64,000 bases of DNA from Staphylococcus marylandisciuri (GTDB lineage Bacteria > Bacillota > Bacilli > Staphylococcales > Staphylococcaceae): the NCBI RefSeq assembly GCF_025519785.1, contig NZ_JAOPKZ010000003.1, forward strand, positions 114,912 through 178,911, given 5' to 3'. The position numbers and the translations under genes are program-made. The notes under the pieces were generated by a model. That model saw only the letters and a program-made list of their open reading frames with translations, ran no database searches and was not told the origin of the DNA. Below are positions 1 to 10,727 of the stretch, in pieces (the stretch's first letter is position 1; each line of letters opens with the position of its first letter).

Positions 1-407
1 CTTCGCTGAAAATTGCCAACGATCTTGAAAGAATAGGGGATAACGCTGCGAACATAGCTTCAATACGTTTGCGAACACCTATTAAAGATCACTATGTGTT
101 GAAGCGATTAGAAACGATGGGGCAGTTGAGTTTGCTAATGCTTGAAGATTTAAACGATGCTATAAAAGAGGAAGAATTAGCATTGATGAGTGAAATTATT
201 GAGCGAGATTCAGATATTGATGATTTATACAAAAATATCATTAATACAACATATTTGATTGATAATGATCCTTTTGTAGCAGGCCAAGCCCACCTCGCAG
301 CACGTCATCTAGAAAGAATTGGCGATCACATAGGTAATATAGCGAAAAATATTATTTACTTTTATACAGGCGATCACCACGAATCATATAAAAATAATCT
401 AGATTAA
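1..407 (+). CDS. phoU: Phosphate transport regulator PhoU, 3' part
   Basis: The reading frame is already open at the window edge (first full codon at base 3) and encodes the last 134 residues of PhoU; the 5' end lies outside. PhoU is a cytoplasmic helical-bundle protein that links the PstSCAB phosphate transporter to the PhoR/PhoP system and keeps the regulon off when phosphate is plentiful. Two copies of the PhoU metal-binding helix motif are visible: NDLERIGDNAANIA near the start and ARHLERIGDHIGNIAKNI near the end, the E/D-x-x-R-I-G-D pattern typical of the family's two repeats. The TTG at 69 is an internal codon, not the start. A terminator hairpin lies about 95 bases downstream, between this gene and convergent pepF. 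Identity is very likely; regulation cannot be judged from a 3' fragment. Confidence 0.93.
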   Translation, partial: SLKIANDLERIGDNAANIASIRLRTPIKDHYVLKRLETMGQLSLLMLEDLNDAIKEEELALMSEIIERDSDIDDLYKNIINTTYLIDNDPFVAGQAHLAARHLERIGDHIGNIAKNIIYFYTGDHHESYKNNLD

Positions 408-502
408 TAAAATCTTAAACATGATAGTGGCTATTTACTATGGTTGAAAACTTGTCATTTCTGCGTTTAAAGAGATGCCAATATATTAATAAACTCACTA
501 TA

Positions 503-556
503 AATAGCATCTTGTTTAGTACTGATTATTTCAGTAAAACAAGATGCTATTTTTTT
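503..556. terminator. Hairpin terminator between phoU and pepF
   Basis: An inverted repeat with arms AATAGCATCTTGTTT and AAACAAGATGCTATT around an 18-base loop is followed by seven T residues on the + strand. It fits a Rho-independent terminator for phoU. The A-rich flank on the other side is weaker, so termination of pepF here is less sure. Confidence 0.85.
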
Positions 557-600
557 ATTAGCGAGTATACGTATGCTAGTTCAAGACATTTATTCTAACA

Positions 601-2412
601 CTAATCTATTGTTCCTAATTCTTGTGATAAGCTTTCAAGTTGATCTACTAACTTACCTATATATCTTATCGTTTCCTTTAAAGGCTGATCCGTAGTAATG
701 TCAATACCAGAGAGTTGTGCAAGCCCCTTAGGAGAGCGACTACCACCCGCTTTTAATGTTTCAAGCCAATCATTTATTGCTGGAACACCTTCATGTCTGA
801 TACGTTGAGACATGATTGTACCAATAGTTAATCCAGCAGAATAAGTATAGGAATATAATCCCATATAGTAATGTGGTTGTCGCATCCAAGTCAACTCTGT
901 ACCTTCTGTTAATTTCACACTATCTCCATAGAACTGCTCATATATATTTCTCGTGATAGCATTTAAACTCGTCGCATTTAAAGAATCTCCATTGTCTACT
1001 TTTTTATATACCTCTCTTTGATAAGCTGCCTCTAATAAATGGATCACCATATTGTGGTAATATGTTCGAGCTATCATTGAACCGATAACCCATCGTTGAA
1101 ATTGAGGATCCTTACTTTGATCTAATAAATAATTTGCCATGAGCATTTCATTCATCGTTGAGGGAGCTTCTACAAAGTAAAGAGAGGGCTCGGACTCTAG
1201 ATAAGGTTGGTTATCTTGTGATAATTTGAAATGCCCTGCATGACCAAGTTCATGGGCTAATACAAACGTTTCAGCCATTTTTCCTGTCCAGGAAATAAAG
1301 ACATATGAATGAGTGACGTAAGGGGAGGCACAATACGCTCCTGTTTCTTTACCTTTATTCTGAGCAAAATCAATCCAACGATTACGATAAGCCGTTTCAA
1401 GCATGTCTACATAATCTGTACCTAAAACTTTTAATGCTCCATAAATATAGTCTTTAGATGACTCAATAGAAATTTCTGGTTCATACTCTGGATCAACAGA
1501 AACTTTCAAGTCCTCAAAACGCAGTTCATCTAATTGATGGATCTCTTTAATTAAGCGTGCGTATTTCTGCATAATAGGGGCGAGATCGCTCATAATCACA
1601 TCAATTTGGCGGTCATACATTTCACGTGTCACTTCTTGCTCTTCTAATAAATAATCTATAACTGAGTCATAACCACGCAAAGTAGCTTCTATTTTTTGTT
1701 GTTGCACGTGCATGTTGTAAGTTGCTGCTGTAGTGTGTTGATACTTCCGTAGTCCTTGGCTAAAATGTTTAAAACTTTTACGTCTAAATTCAGGTTCAGG
1801 ATGACCTTCATATTCATTTTCAAAAGTAGCGTAATCCATAGGTATTTTATGACCATGATGTTCAAAAGATTCAAAGCTTATATCGAGCATTTTAGTAGTT
1901 CCATATAAATCAAAGGGACTTTCAAACGTAGGTCTAAAATGAGCGAGGACTTCCTCGGCAACAGGTTCTAATTGATGTCTTTTACGATTTTTAATCTTAG
2001 TGAAATAGTGGGGATAATCAGAAGTCTTTATGAGTTCCTCAATCGTTTCAATAGATAAGTTACTCATTTCAGCTTCTACAAAAGTAAGGGGGCTCGTTAT
2101 CTTTCCAATAGAAGTGTTTAATTTCGCGTTTAACGTTTGAGCTGCTTCATCCGTAGCATCGACACTTAAGCGTAATTCTGCGTAATTAACTAAGCGATCT
2201 AAATTAATTAATAACTGCGAATACTCTGGCATAATTTTCATAACTTGCTCAGCATTGTTCAGCGTCCCTTTAAATTTATTCTCAAAAGTGTGGACAGCTT
2301 TAATCGTTTCATTTATAGTCTCATAGAATTCTTCATCCGTTGAAAAGACCTCACTAATATCCCATTTTTCCTCGTCGTTAACGTGCTCTCTTAATGGTAA
2401 TGATGTCTGCAT
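601..2412 (-). CDS. pepF: Oligoendopeptidase F (M3B metallopeptidase)
   Basis: A 603-residue cytoplasmic zinc peptidase that cleaves short peptides of roughly 7-17 residues during peptide recycling. The zinc motif HELGH is at about residues 387-391, followed by a glutamate in FVEAPSTMNE as the expected third zinc ligand; the N-terminal half has the helical character of M3B oligopeptidases. An in-frame GTG lies three codons upstream (2421), but it overlaps the ribosome binding site. AAGGAG sits eight bases before the ATG at 2412, and the resulting N-terminus MQTSLPLRE matches the family pattern, so I chose ATG. It stands alone, convergent with phoU. Family assignment is firm; the physiological substrate is not shown by sequence. 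Confidence 0.95.
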   Translation of the reverse strand: MQTSLPLREHVNDEEKWDISEVFSTDEEFYETINETIKAVHTFENKFKGTLNNAEQVMKIMPEYSQLLINLDRLVNYAELRLSVDATDEAAQTLNAKLNTSIGKITSPLTFVEAEMSNLSIETIEELIKTSDYPHYFTKIKNRKRHQLEPVAEEVLAHFRPTFESPFDLYGTTKMLDISFESFEHHGHKIPMDYATFENEYEGHPEPEFRRKSFKHFSQGLRKYQHTTAATYNMHVQQQKIEATLRGYDSVIDYLLEEQEVTREMYDRQIDVIMSDLAPIMQKYARLIKEIHQLDELRFEDLKVSVDPEYEPEISIESSKDYIYGALKVLGTDYVDMLETAYRNRWIDFAQNKGKETGAYCASPYVTHSYVFISWTGKMAETFVLAHELGHAGHFKLSQDNQPYLESEPSLYFVEAPSTMNEMLMANYLLDQSKDPQFQRWVIGSMIARTYYHNMVIHLLEAAYQREVYKKVDNGDSLNATSLNAITRNIYEQFYGDSVKLTEGTELTWMRQPHYYMGLYSYTYSAGLTIGTIMSQRIRHEGVPAINDWLETLKAGGSRSPKGLAQLSGIDITTDQPLKETIRYIGKLVDQLESLSQELGTID

Positions 2413-2614
2413 GCTTAACACTCCTTGATATAAGATTAAAGAAATGAATTCTCAATATATACTAATTTATCTATAGTAAAGGGAGAATCAATTCAATGTA
2501 CACGTCGTGTATAATTAGATCATACTACATGTATCTACAACTGAAAATTATTCACATATGTTATATTATAAGCTAAACTTGAATTAAGTTATTATAGGAA
2601 AGGTTAGATTCTTT

Positions 2615-3031
2615 ATGACTATCTTTGATATGCCAAATTATATGACATATACCTTGTTAGGTATGGTGGTTCTTACACTTATATATAATCTCGCTTTGAA
2701 TAAGTGGATAATGCCTGCAGTTATCACTTTCGTTATATTAGGTGTAGTAGCATTCCTCATTCCTAACTTTCAACATATTTCTTATGAACCGTTATTAGGT
2801 TATGCCGCATTCTTAGGTGTTTTAAGTTTAATTATAAGTTTTTTAACATGGTTCTCTACAAGAAAGTGGCGTAAAAAACGTCGTGAGAAGAAACGTAGAA
2901 AAGAACTCAGAAAGCAGGGCGGTGTTCCAAGAGAAGATATTGAGCAATACCGACAATTTAATAATGAGAGTGACAACATTGAAAGAATATCTCGCGATAA
3001 ACCATTGAGTAGATTTAAACGCCACAAATAA
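2615..3031 (+). CDS. Conserved small membrane protein, function unknown
   Basis: A 138-residue protein with three likely membrane segments (about residues 8-27, 33-50 and 60-80). A strongly basic stretch (KWRKKRREKKRRKELRKQ, about 85-102) follows, then a polar tail. The positive-inside rule puts the basic tail in the cytoplasm. The ATG has an AGGAAAGG ribosome binding site 12 bases upstream. It diverges from pepF across about 200 bases that contain the imperfect inverted repeat TACACG-TC-GTGTA near 2498-2511. I recognise no catalytic motif. The basic tail could contact nucleic acid, phospholipid head groups or a partner protein; that is inference. It looks like a staphylococcal conserved hypothetical protein. 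Confidence 0.8.
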   Translation: MTIFDMPNYMTYTLLGMVVLTLIYNLALNKWIMPAVITFVILGVVAFLIPNFQHISYEPLLGYAAFLGVLSLIISFLTWFSTRKWRKKRREKKRRKELRKQGGVPREDIEQYRQFNNESDNIERISRDKPLSRFKRHK

Positions 3032-3082
3032 ACTGATATATAATATCTAAGTCTTGACTCATTTCAACTACAAGTTATTGAA

Positions 3083-3238
3083 GGGAGCGGGACAGAAATC
3101 TAATTTGAATAAAAAGATTTCGTAGTCCCGCCACGGCAAGGATGCCTAGATTTGAAAAAAGCTTGATACAAGCGCGTTTTCAAATCAGTCATCTACTGCC
3201 AAGATGTTGAAGAGGCTGGGATTTATGTCCCAGCCTCC
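3083..3238 (+). repeat. Repeat A, copy 1 (three-hairpin intergenic module)
   Basis: Full-length copy. Hairpin 1: GCGGGACAGAAATC pairs with GATTTCGTAGTCCCGC. Hairpin 2: a long arm beginning near CGGCAAGGATG pairs with CATCTACTGCC and carries an inner GCTTG-ATA-CAAGC loop. Hairpin 3: AGGCTGGGA pairs with TCCCAGCCT. No reading frame is conserved between copies. It lies 52 bases after the stop of the small membrane protein gene. Confidence 0.9.
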
Positions 3239-3339
3239 TTATTTATTATGGAAATAAATTTTATAGTTGATAACTAGTCATTCTATCCAGTACATTTAAC
3301 CTCAGCATGATTCCTATAATTTGTAATCATGAGTTGGAT

Positions 3340-3475
3340 TTACGAATCTCTAGTTGCATTTGCATGTTTTTTATTCTCACGGAACCTTTGCCGTCTTAAT
3401 TCCTCTTTAGATAGAAACTTCTCTTTATCTTTTTCAAGCTGTTGTGGATTGTCTTCATAATACTTAATATTTCTC
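3340..3475 (-). pseudogene. Possible C-terminal gene fragment cut off by repeat B
   Basis: Read on the minus strand, this stretch encodes about 44 residues rich in charged amino acids, including KEKFLSKEELRRQRFREN, up to a stop at 3340. The composition looks like real coding sequence rather than random AT-rich spacer. There is no start codon or ribosome binding site: the 5' side runs directly into repeat B at 3476, and the apparent longer frame only continues through the repeat. I infer the 3' end of a small gene whose start was lost when repeat B arrived. I do not recognise the family. Confidence 0.35.
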
Positions 3476-3634
3476 GAGGTCGGGACAAAAGCGTTTAGGA
3501 TTTGAGCAGAACCGAACGATGAGCAAAAATTGTTTTCCAAATTTTGTCGAATCGTGAGCGTTTCTGTTGAAAATCCTGCTTTTGGGACGCCGTTAATCAG
3601 CTTCCCAGAGCACAAAAGCTTTATGTCTCAGCCT
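3476..3634 (+). repeat. Repeat B, copy 1 (second intergenic family)
   Basis: About 159 bases from GAGGTCGGGACAAAAGCG to TTATGTCTCAGCC. The same ordered blocks recur at 46732, at 50194 and, split in two, at 52152/52620. Parts of the copies are complementary, for example GTCGGGACAAAAGCG near the start against CACAAAAGCTTTATGTCTC near the end, which suggests a folded transcript. Apparent reading frames through it are not conserved between copies. Confidence 0.8.
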
Positions 3635-4324
<690 letters not shown>

Positions 4325-4486
4325 GGGAGCGGGACAGAAATCTAATTTGAATAAAAAGATTTCGTAGTCCCGCCCTGGCAAAGATGACTAGAATTGAAAA
4401 AAGCTTGATACAAGCGCATTTTCAAATCAGTCATCTACTGCCGAAATGTTGATGAGGCGAGACATTACATTATGTCCAAGCCTCTT
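4325..4486 (+). repeat. Repeat A, copy 2, decayed third hairpin
   Basis: Hairpins 1 and 2 match the consensus. The third hairpin has changes (GAGGCGAGACATTACATTATGTCCAAGCCTC) that weaken pairing, so this copy looks older. It lies in the same gene-free region as copy 1. Confidence 0.85.
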
Positions 4487-4961
4487 ACTCTTCATTCCAT
4501 TTGAATCGTAACTAATCAGTATTCAAACTTCTATATTACCTCTACACTTTACATGTTTCTCTCATCGGTGACGCAATGCGAAATTTAACACCAGAGTATA
4601 TGCTAACTTAACTAATTTAAACTAATTTATTAGAGCTATATCAATCATTTTACTTCCTCAGCTCTCCTACTCCTTCTCTTATCAGTAAATCCTCACTTCT
4701 TAAACATAACATTATTTATCTCTGATTCATTATAAATATAAGATCTGACTATATTGAAAATTAAATAGATAATAATAACACTTCATATCATGTTATGTTT
4801 TATTGCAATATTATTTATATAATAATTTAAAGTAATATTGCTAAATGGTGTAGAGCTGCTATAATTTAATCAAGGGCATAACTATAGTTTCAATCTATAG
4901 ATAAGCTCTGTATATTGCTAAAAGGTCTCACAAACTTTTAGTGCACAATACCCACCCTAGA
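4487..4961. other. Non-coding AT-rich gap upstream of the femB terminator
   Basis: About 475 bases with no plausible gene. The only structure seen is a short inverted repeat CTAAAAG/CTTTTAG around 4918-4941. Nothing else could be supported. Confidence 0.55.
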
Positions 4962-4998
4962 ATTTTTAAAGCCGATGAGTGCATGCACCCATCGGCTT
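4962..4998 (-). terminator. femAB operon terminator
   Basis: AAGCCGATG pairs with CATCGGCTT around a GTGCATGCAC centre, 12 bases past the femB stop. On the minus strand it is followed by TTTAAAAATT, a modest T tract. It is the likely Rho-independent end of the femA-femB transcript. Confidence 0.75.
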
Positions 4999-5009
4999 CT
5001 CTATACGAG

Positions 5010-6269
5010 TTACTTACCTATTTTTTCTCTAACTTTAGTTAAAGTATTGAATAACCAATACTTGCCTCTTTTAATTGGTTTATAAAAGTCGCCTATTAAC
5101 TCCTCGATTTGAACATTAAATCCTCGCTTGAATCTATAAACGCCATAATCTTCACTATTCTCTGTGAAATCGCCGGATAAACCATAAAAATTATATCGAC
5201 TATAGCCATGTTCTAAACAGTAATTGATCATATACCAGTGCATCATATATGGCCCCATATATTGATTGTATTTTTCAGACGAACCTCCAGAGAAATAGTT
5301 GACTTCGTAACTATTAGCAAAATACACGCCAGAAGCTAAATTTAAAATCGAACCATCCGTTTGTCTTAACTCACTGGCATTGAGTAATTCTTTCTTATCA
5401 TGCGCGATTTGCTTATCTATTTCAGCAATTTTCTTCAATTGCTTTTCAGATTTATTTTCTTTTTGCATCATCTGGTCACGACGGTTCTCTTTATCATTAA
5501 TTTCACCTTGAATGTTTCCAATATATTCATCTAAGTCAATATAAGCTAATGGAATTAATACTTTATCCCCATATGTATTGATAAAGTTGTAGAAATATTC
5601 ATCTGTTTTAGAGACAAAGCCCGCTCTAGCCTCTGTTTCACGATACAAATCTAAGAAAATAGGGAACTCATCTTTTGCAAGAAATCTTACTTTAACACCG
5701 TATTTTATTGCTTTTTTGACATTCCGTTTTCTTTGACTATCAAAATTCTTTTTTATTGACTCTGGTGTTTTATTTTCTAAATTAAGCACGCCCATCCATC
5801 TCACTTGGCTAGAAGTGTCATACTCAGTCGTAAAACCATGATGTTCATAACCATGCGATTTAAATAAGTTGATAAGCGCATCATTCGGTCTTCTCTCAGA
5901 AAATGGATTGATATCTTTATCGTAAATTTGATATATCCAATATGGATCTAGTTTCACATAAAGGCAATTGTTCTGTTGTAAGTATTGATCTAAACCTTTT
6001 AAATAAAAATCAACTAATCCTAAATCATCATAATCCATGACAGGACCGCGGTTAGAATAATAAACATGACTACCCATAGTTGGTATTTTGGAGAATAAAC
6101 TCGCTGCAATAACTTGATTGCTGTCATCTTTTACTCCTAATAATACTACTTGAAAGCCATCTCTTTCTCTCGTTGAAATATTTTCTTTCACTTGGAAGTA
6201 ATGACTTTCTAATGAAGGATTACGAACAAAATTTTCATATTCTTGAACCGTTAACTCTGTAAATTTCAT
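5010..6269 (-). CDS. femB: FemB, adds glycines 4-5 of the pentaglycine bridge
   Basis: FemB is a cytoplasmic FemABX-family aminoacyltransferase. It uses glycyl-tRNA to add the fourth and fifth glycines to the lipid II side chain of the staphylococcal cell wall. The 419-residue protein equals the S. aureus length. It starts [14 protein letters not shown] and has a duplicated GNAT-like fold and a helical arm at about residues 253-298 rich in K/E/Q that forms the coiled-coil hairpin thought to bind tRNA. A longer frame starts at a TTG two codons earlier. AAAGGA lies about nine bases before the ATG at 6269, and this start agrees with the family. It follows femA by 26 bases in one operon. FemA versus FemB is decided by the N-terminal sequence and gene order. 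Confidence 0.96.
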   Translation of the reverse strand: MKFTELTVQEYENFVRNPSLESHYFQVKENISTRERDGFQVVLLGVKDDSNQVIAASLFSKIPTMGSHVYYSNRGPVMDYDDLGLVDFYLKGLDQYLQQNNCLYVKLDPYWIYQIYDKDINPFSERRPNDALINLFKSHGYEHHGFTTEYDTSSQVRWMGVLNLENKTPESIKKNFDSQRKRNVKKAIKYGVKVRFLAKDEFPIFLDLYRETEARAGFVSKTDEYFYNFINTYGDKVLIPLAYIDLDEYIGNIQGEINDKENRRDQMMQKENKSEKQLKKIAEIDKQIAHDKKELLNASELRQTDGSILNLASGVYFANSYEVNYFSGGSSEKYNQYMGPYMMHWYMINYCLEHGYSRYNFYGLSGDFTENSEDYGVYRFKRGFNVQIEELIGDFYKPIKRGKYWLFNTLTKVREKIGK

Positions 6270-6295
6270 GTACAACTTGTCCTTTCTTCGTAAGA

Positions 6296-7561
6296 TTAGG
6301 ATTTAGTCACTTTGTTCTTTAACGTTTTAAGTAGAGTATAGACTTTATACATAGGCTTATTTATAGGTTTGATAAAGTCTCCAACATACTCTACTACATC
6401 TGCGTTGAAACCTTTCTTAAATCGAATTACCCCTGCATCCTCAGCTTCTTCTGAGAAATCACCACTGATGCCATAGAAATTATAACGGTTAATTCCATGT
6501 TCGAGAGCATAATTGATCATATGCCATTGTACGGCATAGCTACCTGCAAAATGACGATATTCATTCGCAGTTCCTCCAGCATAATAAACGACTTCATAAG
6601 GGTTTATAATAAAGAACCCTGCTGAAATAGGTAATTCGTCGCCGTGCTCTTCGCGCAATTCTGTTGCTTCAATTATCTTTTGATGATTCGCTTCAAGTTG
6701 TTGTTCGAGATTATCTTTTTTATTTTGTGACTTTTTATTATCTGGTCTTTTCTCTAGATCTTTAACAGCTTTATTAATCTCTTTTTCTAAATTTTTCTTT
6801 TCTGATTGTAGTTCTGCAATATATTCTTCAAAATTAATATAAGCAAGAGGAACGAGGGCTCTGTCTTTATAATATTTTAACCGATTATAATAAAAACTAT
6901 CATCTCTATCATCAAAGTCTTTTTTCTCTGAAGTCTCCTCCATAAATGAGCGGAATATAGGTAATTCATCTTCACTTAACATTCTAATCTTAACACCGTT
7001 TTTCTTAACCTTCTTAGTATTACGCTTACGGAGACTGTCCATTCCTTTTAACACATCATTTGCCGACTTTCCTTCGAGATCAAGTACTGAGTGATGACGA
7101 ATTTGGCGAACAGTATCAAAGCCCGTTAAAAATCCTTGATGTTGATATCCTAAATAGTTCATAGTATCAAATATCCAATCGTGACCGGCGTTAGCTAGAA
7201 CATTACCATCATGGTCCAAGTACTGATAGCTCATATATGGATCAACTCTAAGGTATAGACCGCGATGTTGTTTTACATATTTTGTTAATTCATTGAAGAA
7301 GTAATAGACGAGTTCTTTATTATCGTAATCGATGACAGGTCCGCGATTAGAGTAGAAATACTTAAAGATTTTCATTACTGGCACCGCAGTTAAGAGACAC
7401 GCTGCAATAACTTTATTGTCGTTATCTTTCACTCCAACTAAATGAGTTTCTGTGCCTTCTGCTATTTTCAAATTGTAATTACCTACCATTTGAGTAAAAT
7501 GACTAGGCATTTCATCAACAAACGCTCCATACTCTGTCGCTGTTAAATTAGTAAATTTCAT
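6296..7561 (-). CDS. femA: FemA, adds glycines 2-3 of the pentaglycine bridge
   Basis: FemA is a FemABX aminoacyltransferase that transfers the second and third glycines from glycyl-tRNA to the stem-peptide lysine branch of lipid II, after FemX. At 421 residues it is close to the S. aureus protein. The N-terminus is [31 protein letters not shown] is the conserved first-domain core, and a charged coiled-coil arm spans about residues 246-302. The arm is more divergent than the globular parts. AGAGGTAAG precedes the ATG. It is first gene of the femA-femB pair; a promoter-like TATAAT lies at 7622-7627 about 60 bases upstream. Loss of femA sensitises staphylococci to beta-lactams, which is family knowledge and not read from this sequence. 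Confidence 0.96.
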   Translation of the reverse strand: MKFTNLTATEYGAFVDEMPSHFTQMVGNYNLKIAEGTETHLVGVKDNDNKVIAACLLTAVPVMKIFKYFYSNRGPVIDYDNKELVYYFFNELTKYVKQHRGLYLRVDPYMSYQYLDHDGNVLANAGHDWIFDTMNYLGYQHQGFLTGFDTVRQIRHHSVLDLEGKSANDVLKGMDSLRKRNTKKVKKNGVKIRMLSEDELPIFRSFMEETSEKKDFDDRDDSFYYNRLKYYKDRALVPLAYINFEEYIAELQSEKKNLEKEINKAVKDLEKRPDNKKSQNKKDNLEQQLEANHQKIIEATELREEHGDELPISAGFFIINPYEVVYYAGGTANEYRHFAGSYAVQWHMINYALEHGINRYNFYGISGDFSEEAEDAGVIRFKKGFNADVVEYVGDFIKPINKPMYKVYTLLKTLKNKVTKS

Positions 7562-7621
7562 TTATCTTACCTCTTCTTAGTTATAATTCTCTTTATATAT
7601 GTATAAATTTCAATCTTGCTC

Positions 7622-7650
7622 ATTATACAATATTCAAGATTAAAACGAAA
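7622..7650 (-). promoter_or_regulatory. Candidate femAB promoter
   Basis: On the minus strand a TTTCGT (-35, 7645-7650) and a perfect TATAAT (-10, 7622-7627) are separated by 17 bases, about 60 bases before the femA ATG. The -10 is strong and the -35 weak. Confidence 0.5.
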
Positions 7651-7846
7651 TTAATTCACTAAGGTAAGTTCATTTACCTATTTTAAATCTTTATTATACT
7701 TCTCATTGTAACATTTAAATTTTTAAAATGTGAGTCTCACATGTACTAAACGCTAACATCACGCTAATTAACTTCTTATTGCAGTCAAATAACCGGGTAT
7801 GTCTTGGATGCTTCATTAAGTTACTCAGCTATATATAAGTGAAAAA

Positions 7847-7990
7847 GGAGTGAGACAGAAATCAATTGATCTCAATGTCACACCCCCAAAGCAGAGCTAA
7901 CTAGGATGCTTGTATACTCTTTGAAGTGCAGAGAGCTACTAGGCAGTTAATACATGTGGAATAGCTTAATTAGATAGTCATATTGATGCC
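7847..7990. repeat. Diverged repeat-A-like palindrome between femA and a DJ-1 gene
   Basis: GTGAGACAGAAATC ... TGTCACAC resembles hairpin 1 of repeat A but with many changes, and the rest of the module is barely recognisable. The remaining 7562-7846 sequence is AT-rich leader and spacer without genes. Confidence 0.4.
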
Positions 7991-8010
7991 TAAGCACTCT
8001 AAATTAACTT

Positions 8011-8670
8011 TTATCGCAACTGATCTCGGAGGGCTTCGCCGATAGCTGCGCTTGATTGAGGATTTTGGCCGGTGATAAATTGGCCATCCTGTTCGATATG
8101 AGAAGTAAAGTTATCTGCAGGTTTGAAATCCGCACCTTGATTCTCTAATTGAGTTTGTGTCAGAAATGGAACTTTTTCATCCAGCCCCATCGCTTTTTCC
8201 TCACTATCAGTAAAAGCCGTCAGAGTTACACCTTCTATAAGTGATTTCCCATTCTTATCTTTAGCTCCTACAAAAGCACTTGGGCCATGACAAACAGAAG
8301 TGATATATTTACCTTGTTCTTTAAATTGAGCAAGTAACTCTGATAATTGCTCGTTATTAGCAAAATCAAATACGGTACCATGCCCACCAGGCAGATAGAT
8401 AGCATCATATTCATTCACTTTAACTAAATCAATTGAGGGTACATCTTTGATAAGGTCAACAAAGTCATTATACTTCTCTAATTCTCCATTTTGAGTGGAA
8501 TTAGGATCAATAGGCACTTCTCCACCTTTAACGGATACAACATCTACTTTAATATCAGACTGAGTTAAAATTTGATACGGTTCACTTGCTTCTTCTAACC
8601 ATAGTCCAGTTTCAGTTCCATCTGAGTATTGACTTGCGCTAGTTAGTACAAATAAGACTTTTTTACTCAC
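8011..8670 (-). CDS. DJ-1/PfpI family protein (Hsp31-like)
   Basis: A 219-residue cytosolic protein of the class I glutamine amidotransferase-like/DJ-1 superfamily. It has the nucleophile elbow SVCHGPSAF (Cys at about residue 127 followed by His), the LPGGHG turn near 94-99 and an N-terminal WLEEASEPY segment with the acidic residues expected in Hsp31/glyoxalase III-type members. Known members act as glutathione-independent glyoxalases, deglycases or chaperones. The frame opens at GTG 8679, but that codon overlaps the AGAGGTG ribosome binding site. The second GTG at 8670 has proper spacing and gives MSKKVLFVLTSA, so I use it. It stands alone between trpA and femA; in S. aureus, as I recall, these two are adjacent, so this gene may be an insertion. 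Confidence 0.85.
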   Translation of the reverse strand: MSKKVLFVLTSASQYSDGTETGLWLEEASEPYQILTQSDIKVDVVSVKGGEVPIDPNSTQNGELEKYNDFVDLIKDVPSIDLVKVNEYDAIYLPGGHGTVFDFANNEQLSELLAQFKEQGKYITSVCHGPSAFVGAKDKNGKSLIEGVTLTAFTDSEEKAMGLDEKVPFLTQTQLENQGADFKPADNFTSHIEQDGQFITGQNPQSSAAIGEALRDQLR

Positions 8671-8770
8671 TTGAAACACCTCTATCTAGAATTTAAATAG
8701 TTGTTATCGCTATAAGCTATACCCTGAAAAAGGATTTTCCTAACATGGATCACCTGTGAGTTCCTTTAGC

Positions 8771-9505
8771 TTAATTAGTTTGGTTCAAAGTATCACGTAT
8801 TGATTTTAAATATTTAATTACTTCATTTTCACCATTGTCATATAGCTGTCTAACAATTTCACTACCAATGACCACACCATCTGATACAGAACTTATATCT
8901 CGTACATGATCTGGGGTGCGTATACCAAATCCTGCTACAACCGGTAGAGTTGTATAATTCTTAATTGCTTGAATACGCGCCTTTAAATCAGGATGAAACT
9001 TACCATTCTCTCCAGTAGTTGCGTTCATAGTGACGGTGTACACGAAGCCTTCTGCTTTCTCAGCTATACATTTAATGCGTTGTTCAGAAGCTGTCATAGA
9101 AATCAAGGAAATGAGCTTTACATTTCGTTTCATATTCCTTTCTTTCATTTGTTCGATTAGCTCAAATGGTAAATCAGGAACGATAACTCCATACACACCT
9201 GCTTCCTCACATGCTTTTATAAACGCCTTTTCACCATAATGATGAATAATGTTATAGTAGGTCATTAGAACATATTTTGAAGAAATTTCATTTTTATGTT
9301 TTTTCAATTCTGTAAACAAATAATCTGCATTGACGCCTTCTTTTATAGCCTTACAACCAGCCTCCATTATTGTAGGACCATCAGCAACTGGATCTGAAAA
9401 GGGAATACCAATTTCAATTATATCTGCTCCATTATCGCTCAACAGTTGAATATTTTTCATGAGATTTTTATTTCCCATAATATAGGGGATAAATAATTTA
9501 CTCAT
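8771..9505 (-). CDS. trpA: Tryptophan synthase alpha chain
   Basis: The TIM-barrel alpha subunit splits indole-3-glycerol phosphate into glyceraldehyde 3-phosphate and indole, which passes to TrpB. The catalytic segment [15 protein letters not shown] supplies Glu31 and Asp42, equivalent to E. coli Glu49 and Asp60; a glycine-rich phosphate site ([13 protein letters not shown]) lies in the second half. The longer frame to 9562 runs back into trpB. The ATG at 9505 has GGAGG about nine bases upstream and gives a 244-residue protein of normal length, so it is the start. It overlaps the 3' end of trpB by eight bases and is the last gene of the trp operon. I see no clear terminator between it and the DJ-1 gene. 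Confidence 0.96.
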   Translation of the reverse strand: MSKLFIPYIMGNKNLMKNIQLLSDNGADIIEIGIPFSDPVADGPTIMEAGCKAIKEGVNADYLFTELKKHKNEISSKYVLMTYYNIIHHYGEKAFIKACEEAGVYGVIVPDLPFELIEQMKERNMKRNVKLISLISMTASEQRIKCIAEKAEGFVYTVTMNATTGENGKFHPDLKARIQAIKNYTTLPVVAGFGIRTPDHVRDISSVSDGVVIGSEIVRQLYDNGENEVIKYLKSIRDTLNQTN

Positions 9506-10727
9506 TATGATTTTCCTCCCTTCCTTGAATATAATTTCGGATCGTCTCCATATCTTTGTCACCTCGTCCAGATACGGTAACCACTATAATTTCTTCAGAG
9601 GACATTTGAGGCGCTAATTTCTCTACATAACTAAGCGCGTGAGCACTTTCTATAGCTGGGATTATCCCTTCTGCTTGAGTAAAGTTCTGTAAAGCTTCCA
9701 TCGCTTCTTCATCAGTTGCTGATACATAATTCACTCTACCTAGCTCATGGTAGTAAGAATGCTCAGGTCCTACACCCGGATAATCTAGGCCGGCTGAAAT
9801 AGAATGTGCTAACTGGATTTGTCCGTCATCGCTTTGTAGTAAATACATTTTTGAGCCGTGTAGTACACCTGGACGACCTTTCGTTAATGCCAACGCATGG
9901 CGGTTACTATGCTCACCTTCACCTGCTGCTTCTACGCCATACAACTTTACATCTTCTTTAATAAAGGGGTAGAATGTACCCGCAGCATTCGAACCGCCAC
10001 CTATACAAGCCAAAATCGCATCGGGTAAACGCCCTTCTCTCTCAACGATTTGTGCTTTAATCTCTTGTCCTATAACGCTTTGAAAGTCTCTTACCATCGT
10101 TGGAAATGGATCTGGCCCCATCACTGATCCCAACAAATAATGCGTATCATCTACGTGACTGACCCAATACTGCAACGCTTTATTAACTGCGTCCGACAGT
10201 GTGCCTTGCCCTTCAGTCACTGAGACAACTTTAGCACCAAGCAATTCCATTCTAAATACATTGAGAGCTTGACGCTTAATATCCTCAGCCCCCATGAAGA
10301 CAACGAGCTCCATGTCGAATAAAGCTGCTACCGTTGCACTAGCTACACCGTGTTGACCTGCTCCAGTTTCTGCAACTAATTTCTTTTTCCCCATTCGTCT
10401 AGCCAGAAGAGCTTGCCCTAAAGCATTATTAATCTTATGAGCACCTGTGTGATTTAAATCTTCTCTTTTAAGATAGATTTTTGCACCACCCAAATGTTCC
10501 GAATAAGATTTCGCATAGGTTAATGGAGTTGATCTACCGACATACTCTTTTAAGTAATAATTAAAATCTTTTTGAAATTCAGGGTCTTCTTTTGCTTCTA
10601 GATAACTTTTTTTCAACTCATTAACGGCTGGTATTAGCGTTTCAGGTACAAACTGACCCCCAAAATCTCCAAAGAAACCTAACTCATCTACTTCAGTTTT
10701 AATATTAATAAACTCACTCGATTTCAT
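9498..10727 (-). CDS. trpB: Tryptophan synthase beta chain
   Basis: A PLP enzyme that joins indole to serine to give tryptophan, working in an alpha2beta2 complex with TrpA. The PLP lysine is Lys98 in HTGAHKINN, followed by ETGAGQHG, and the phosphate-binding loop [10 protein letters not shown] is near residue 237. The 409 residues are normal for a TrpB1 form; nothing is missing. AGGAGTG precedes the ATG, which directly follows the trpF stop codon (no gap), so translation is probably coupled. Sixth gene of trpEGDCFBA. Confidence 0.97.
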   Translation of the reverse strand: MKSSEFINIKTEVDELGFFGDFGGQFVPETLIPAVNELKKSYLEAKEDPEFQKDFNYYLKEYVGRSTPLTYAKSYSEHLGGAKIYLKREDLNHTGAHKINNALGQALLARRMGKKKLVAETGAGQHGVASATVAALFDMELVVFMGAEDIKRQALNVFRMELLGAKVVSVTEGQGTLSDAVNKALQYWVSHVDDTHYLLGSVMGPDPFPTMVRDFQSVIGQEIKAQIVEREGRLPDAILACIGGGSNAAGTFYPFIKEDVKLYGVEAAGEGEHSNRHALALTKGRPGVLHGSKMYLLQSDDGQIQLAHSISAGLDYPGVGPEHSYYHELGRVNYVSATDEEAMEALQNFTQAEGIIPAIESAHALSYVEKLAPQMSSEEIIVVTVSGRGDKDMETIRNYIQGREENHNE

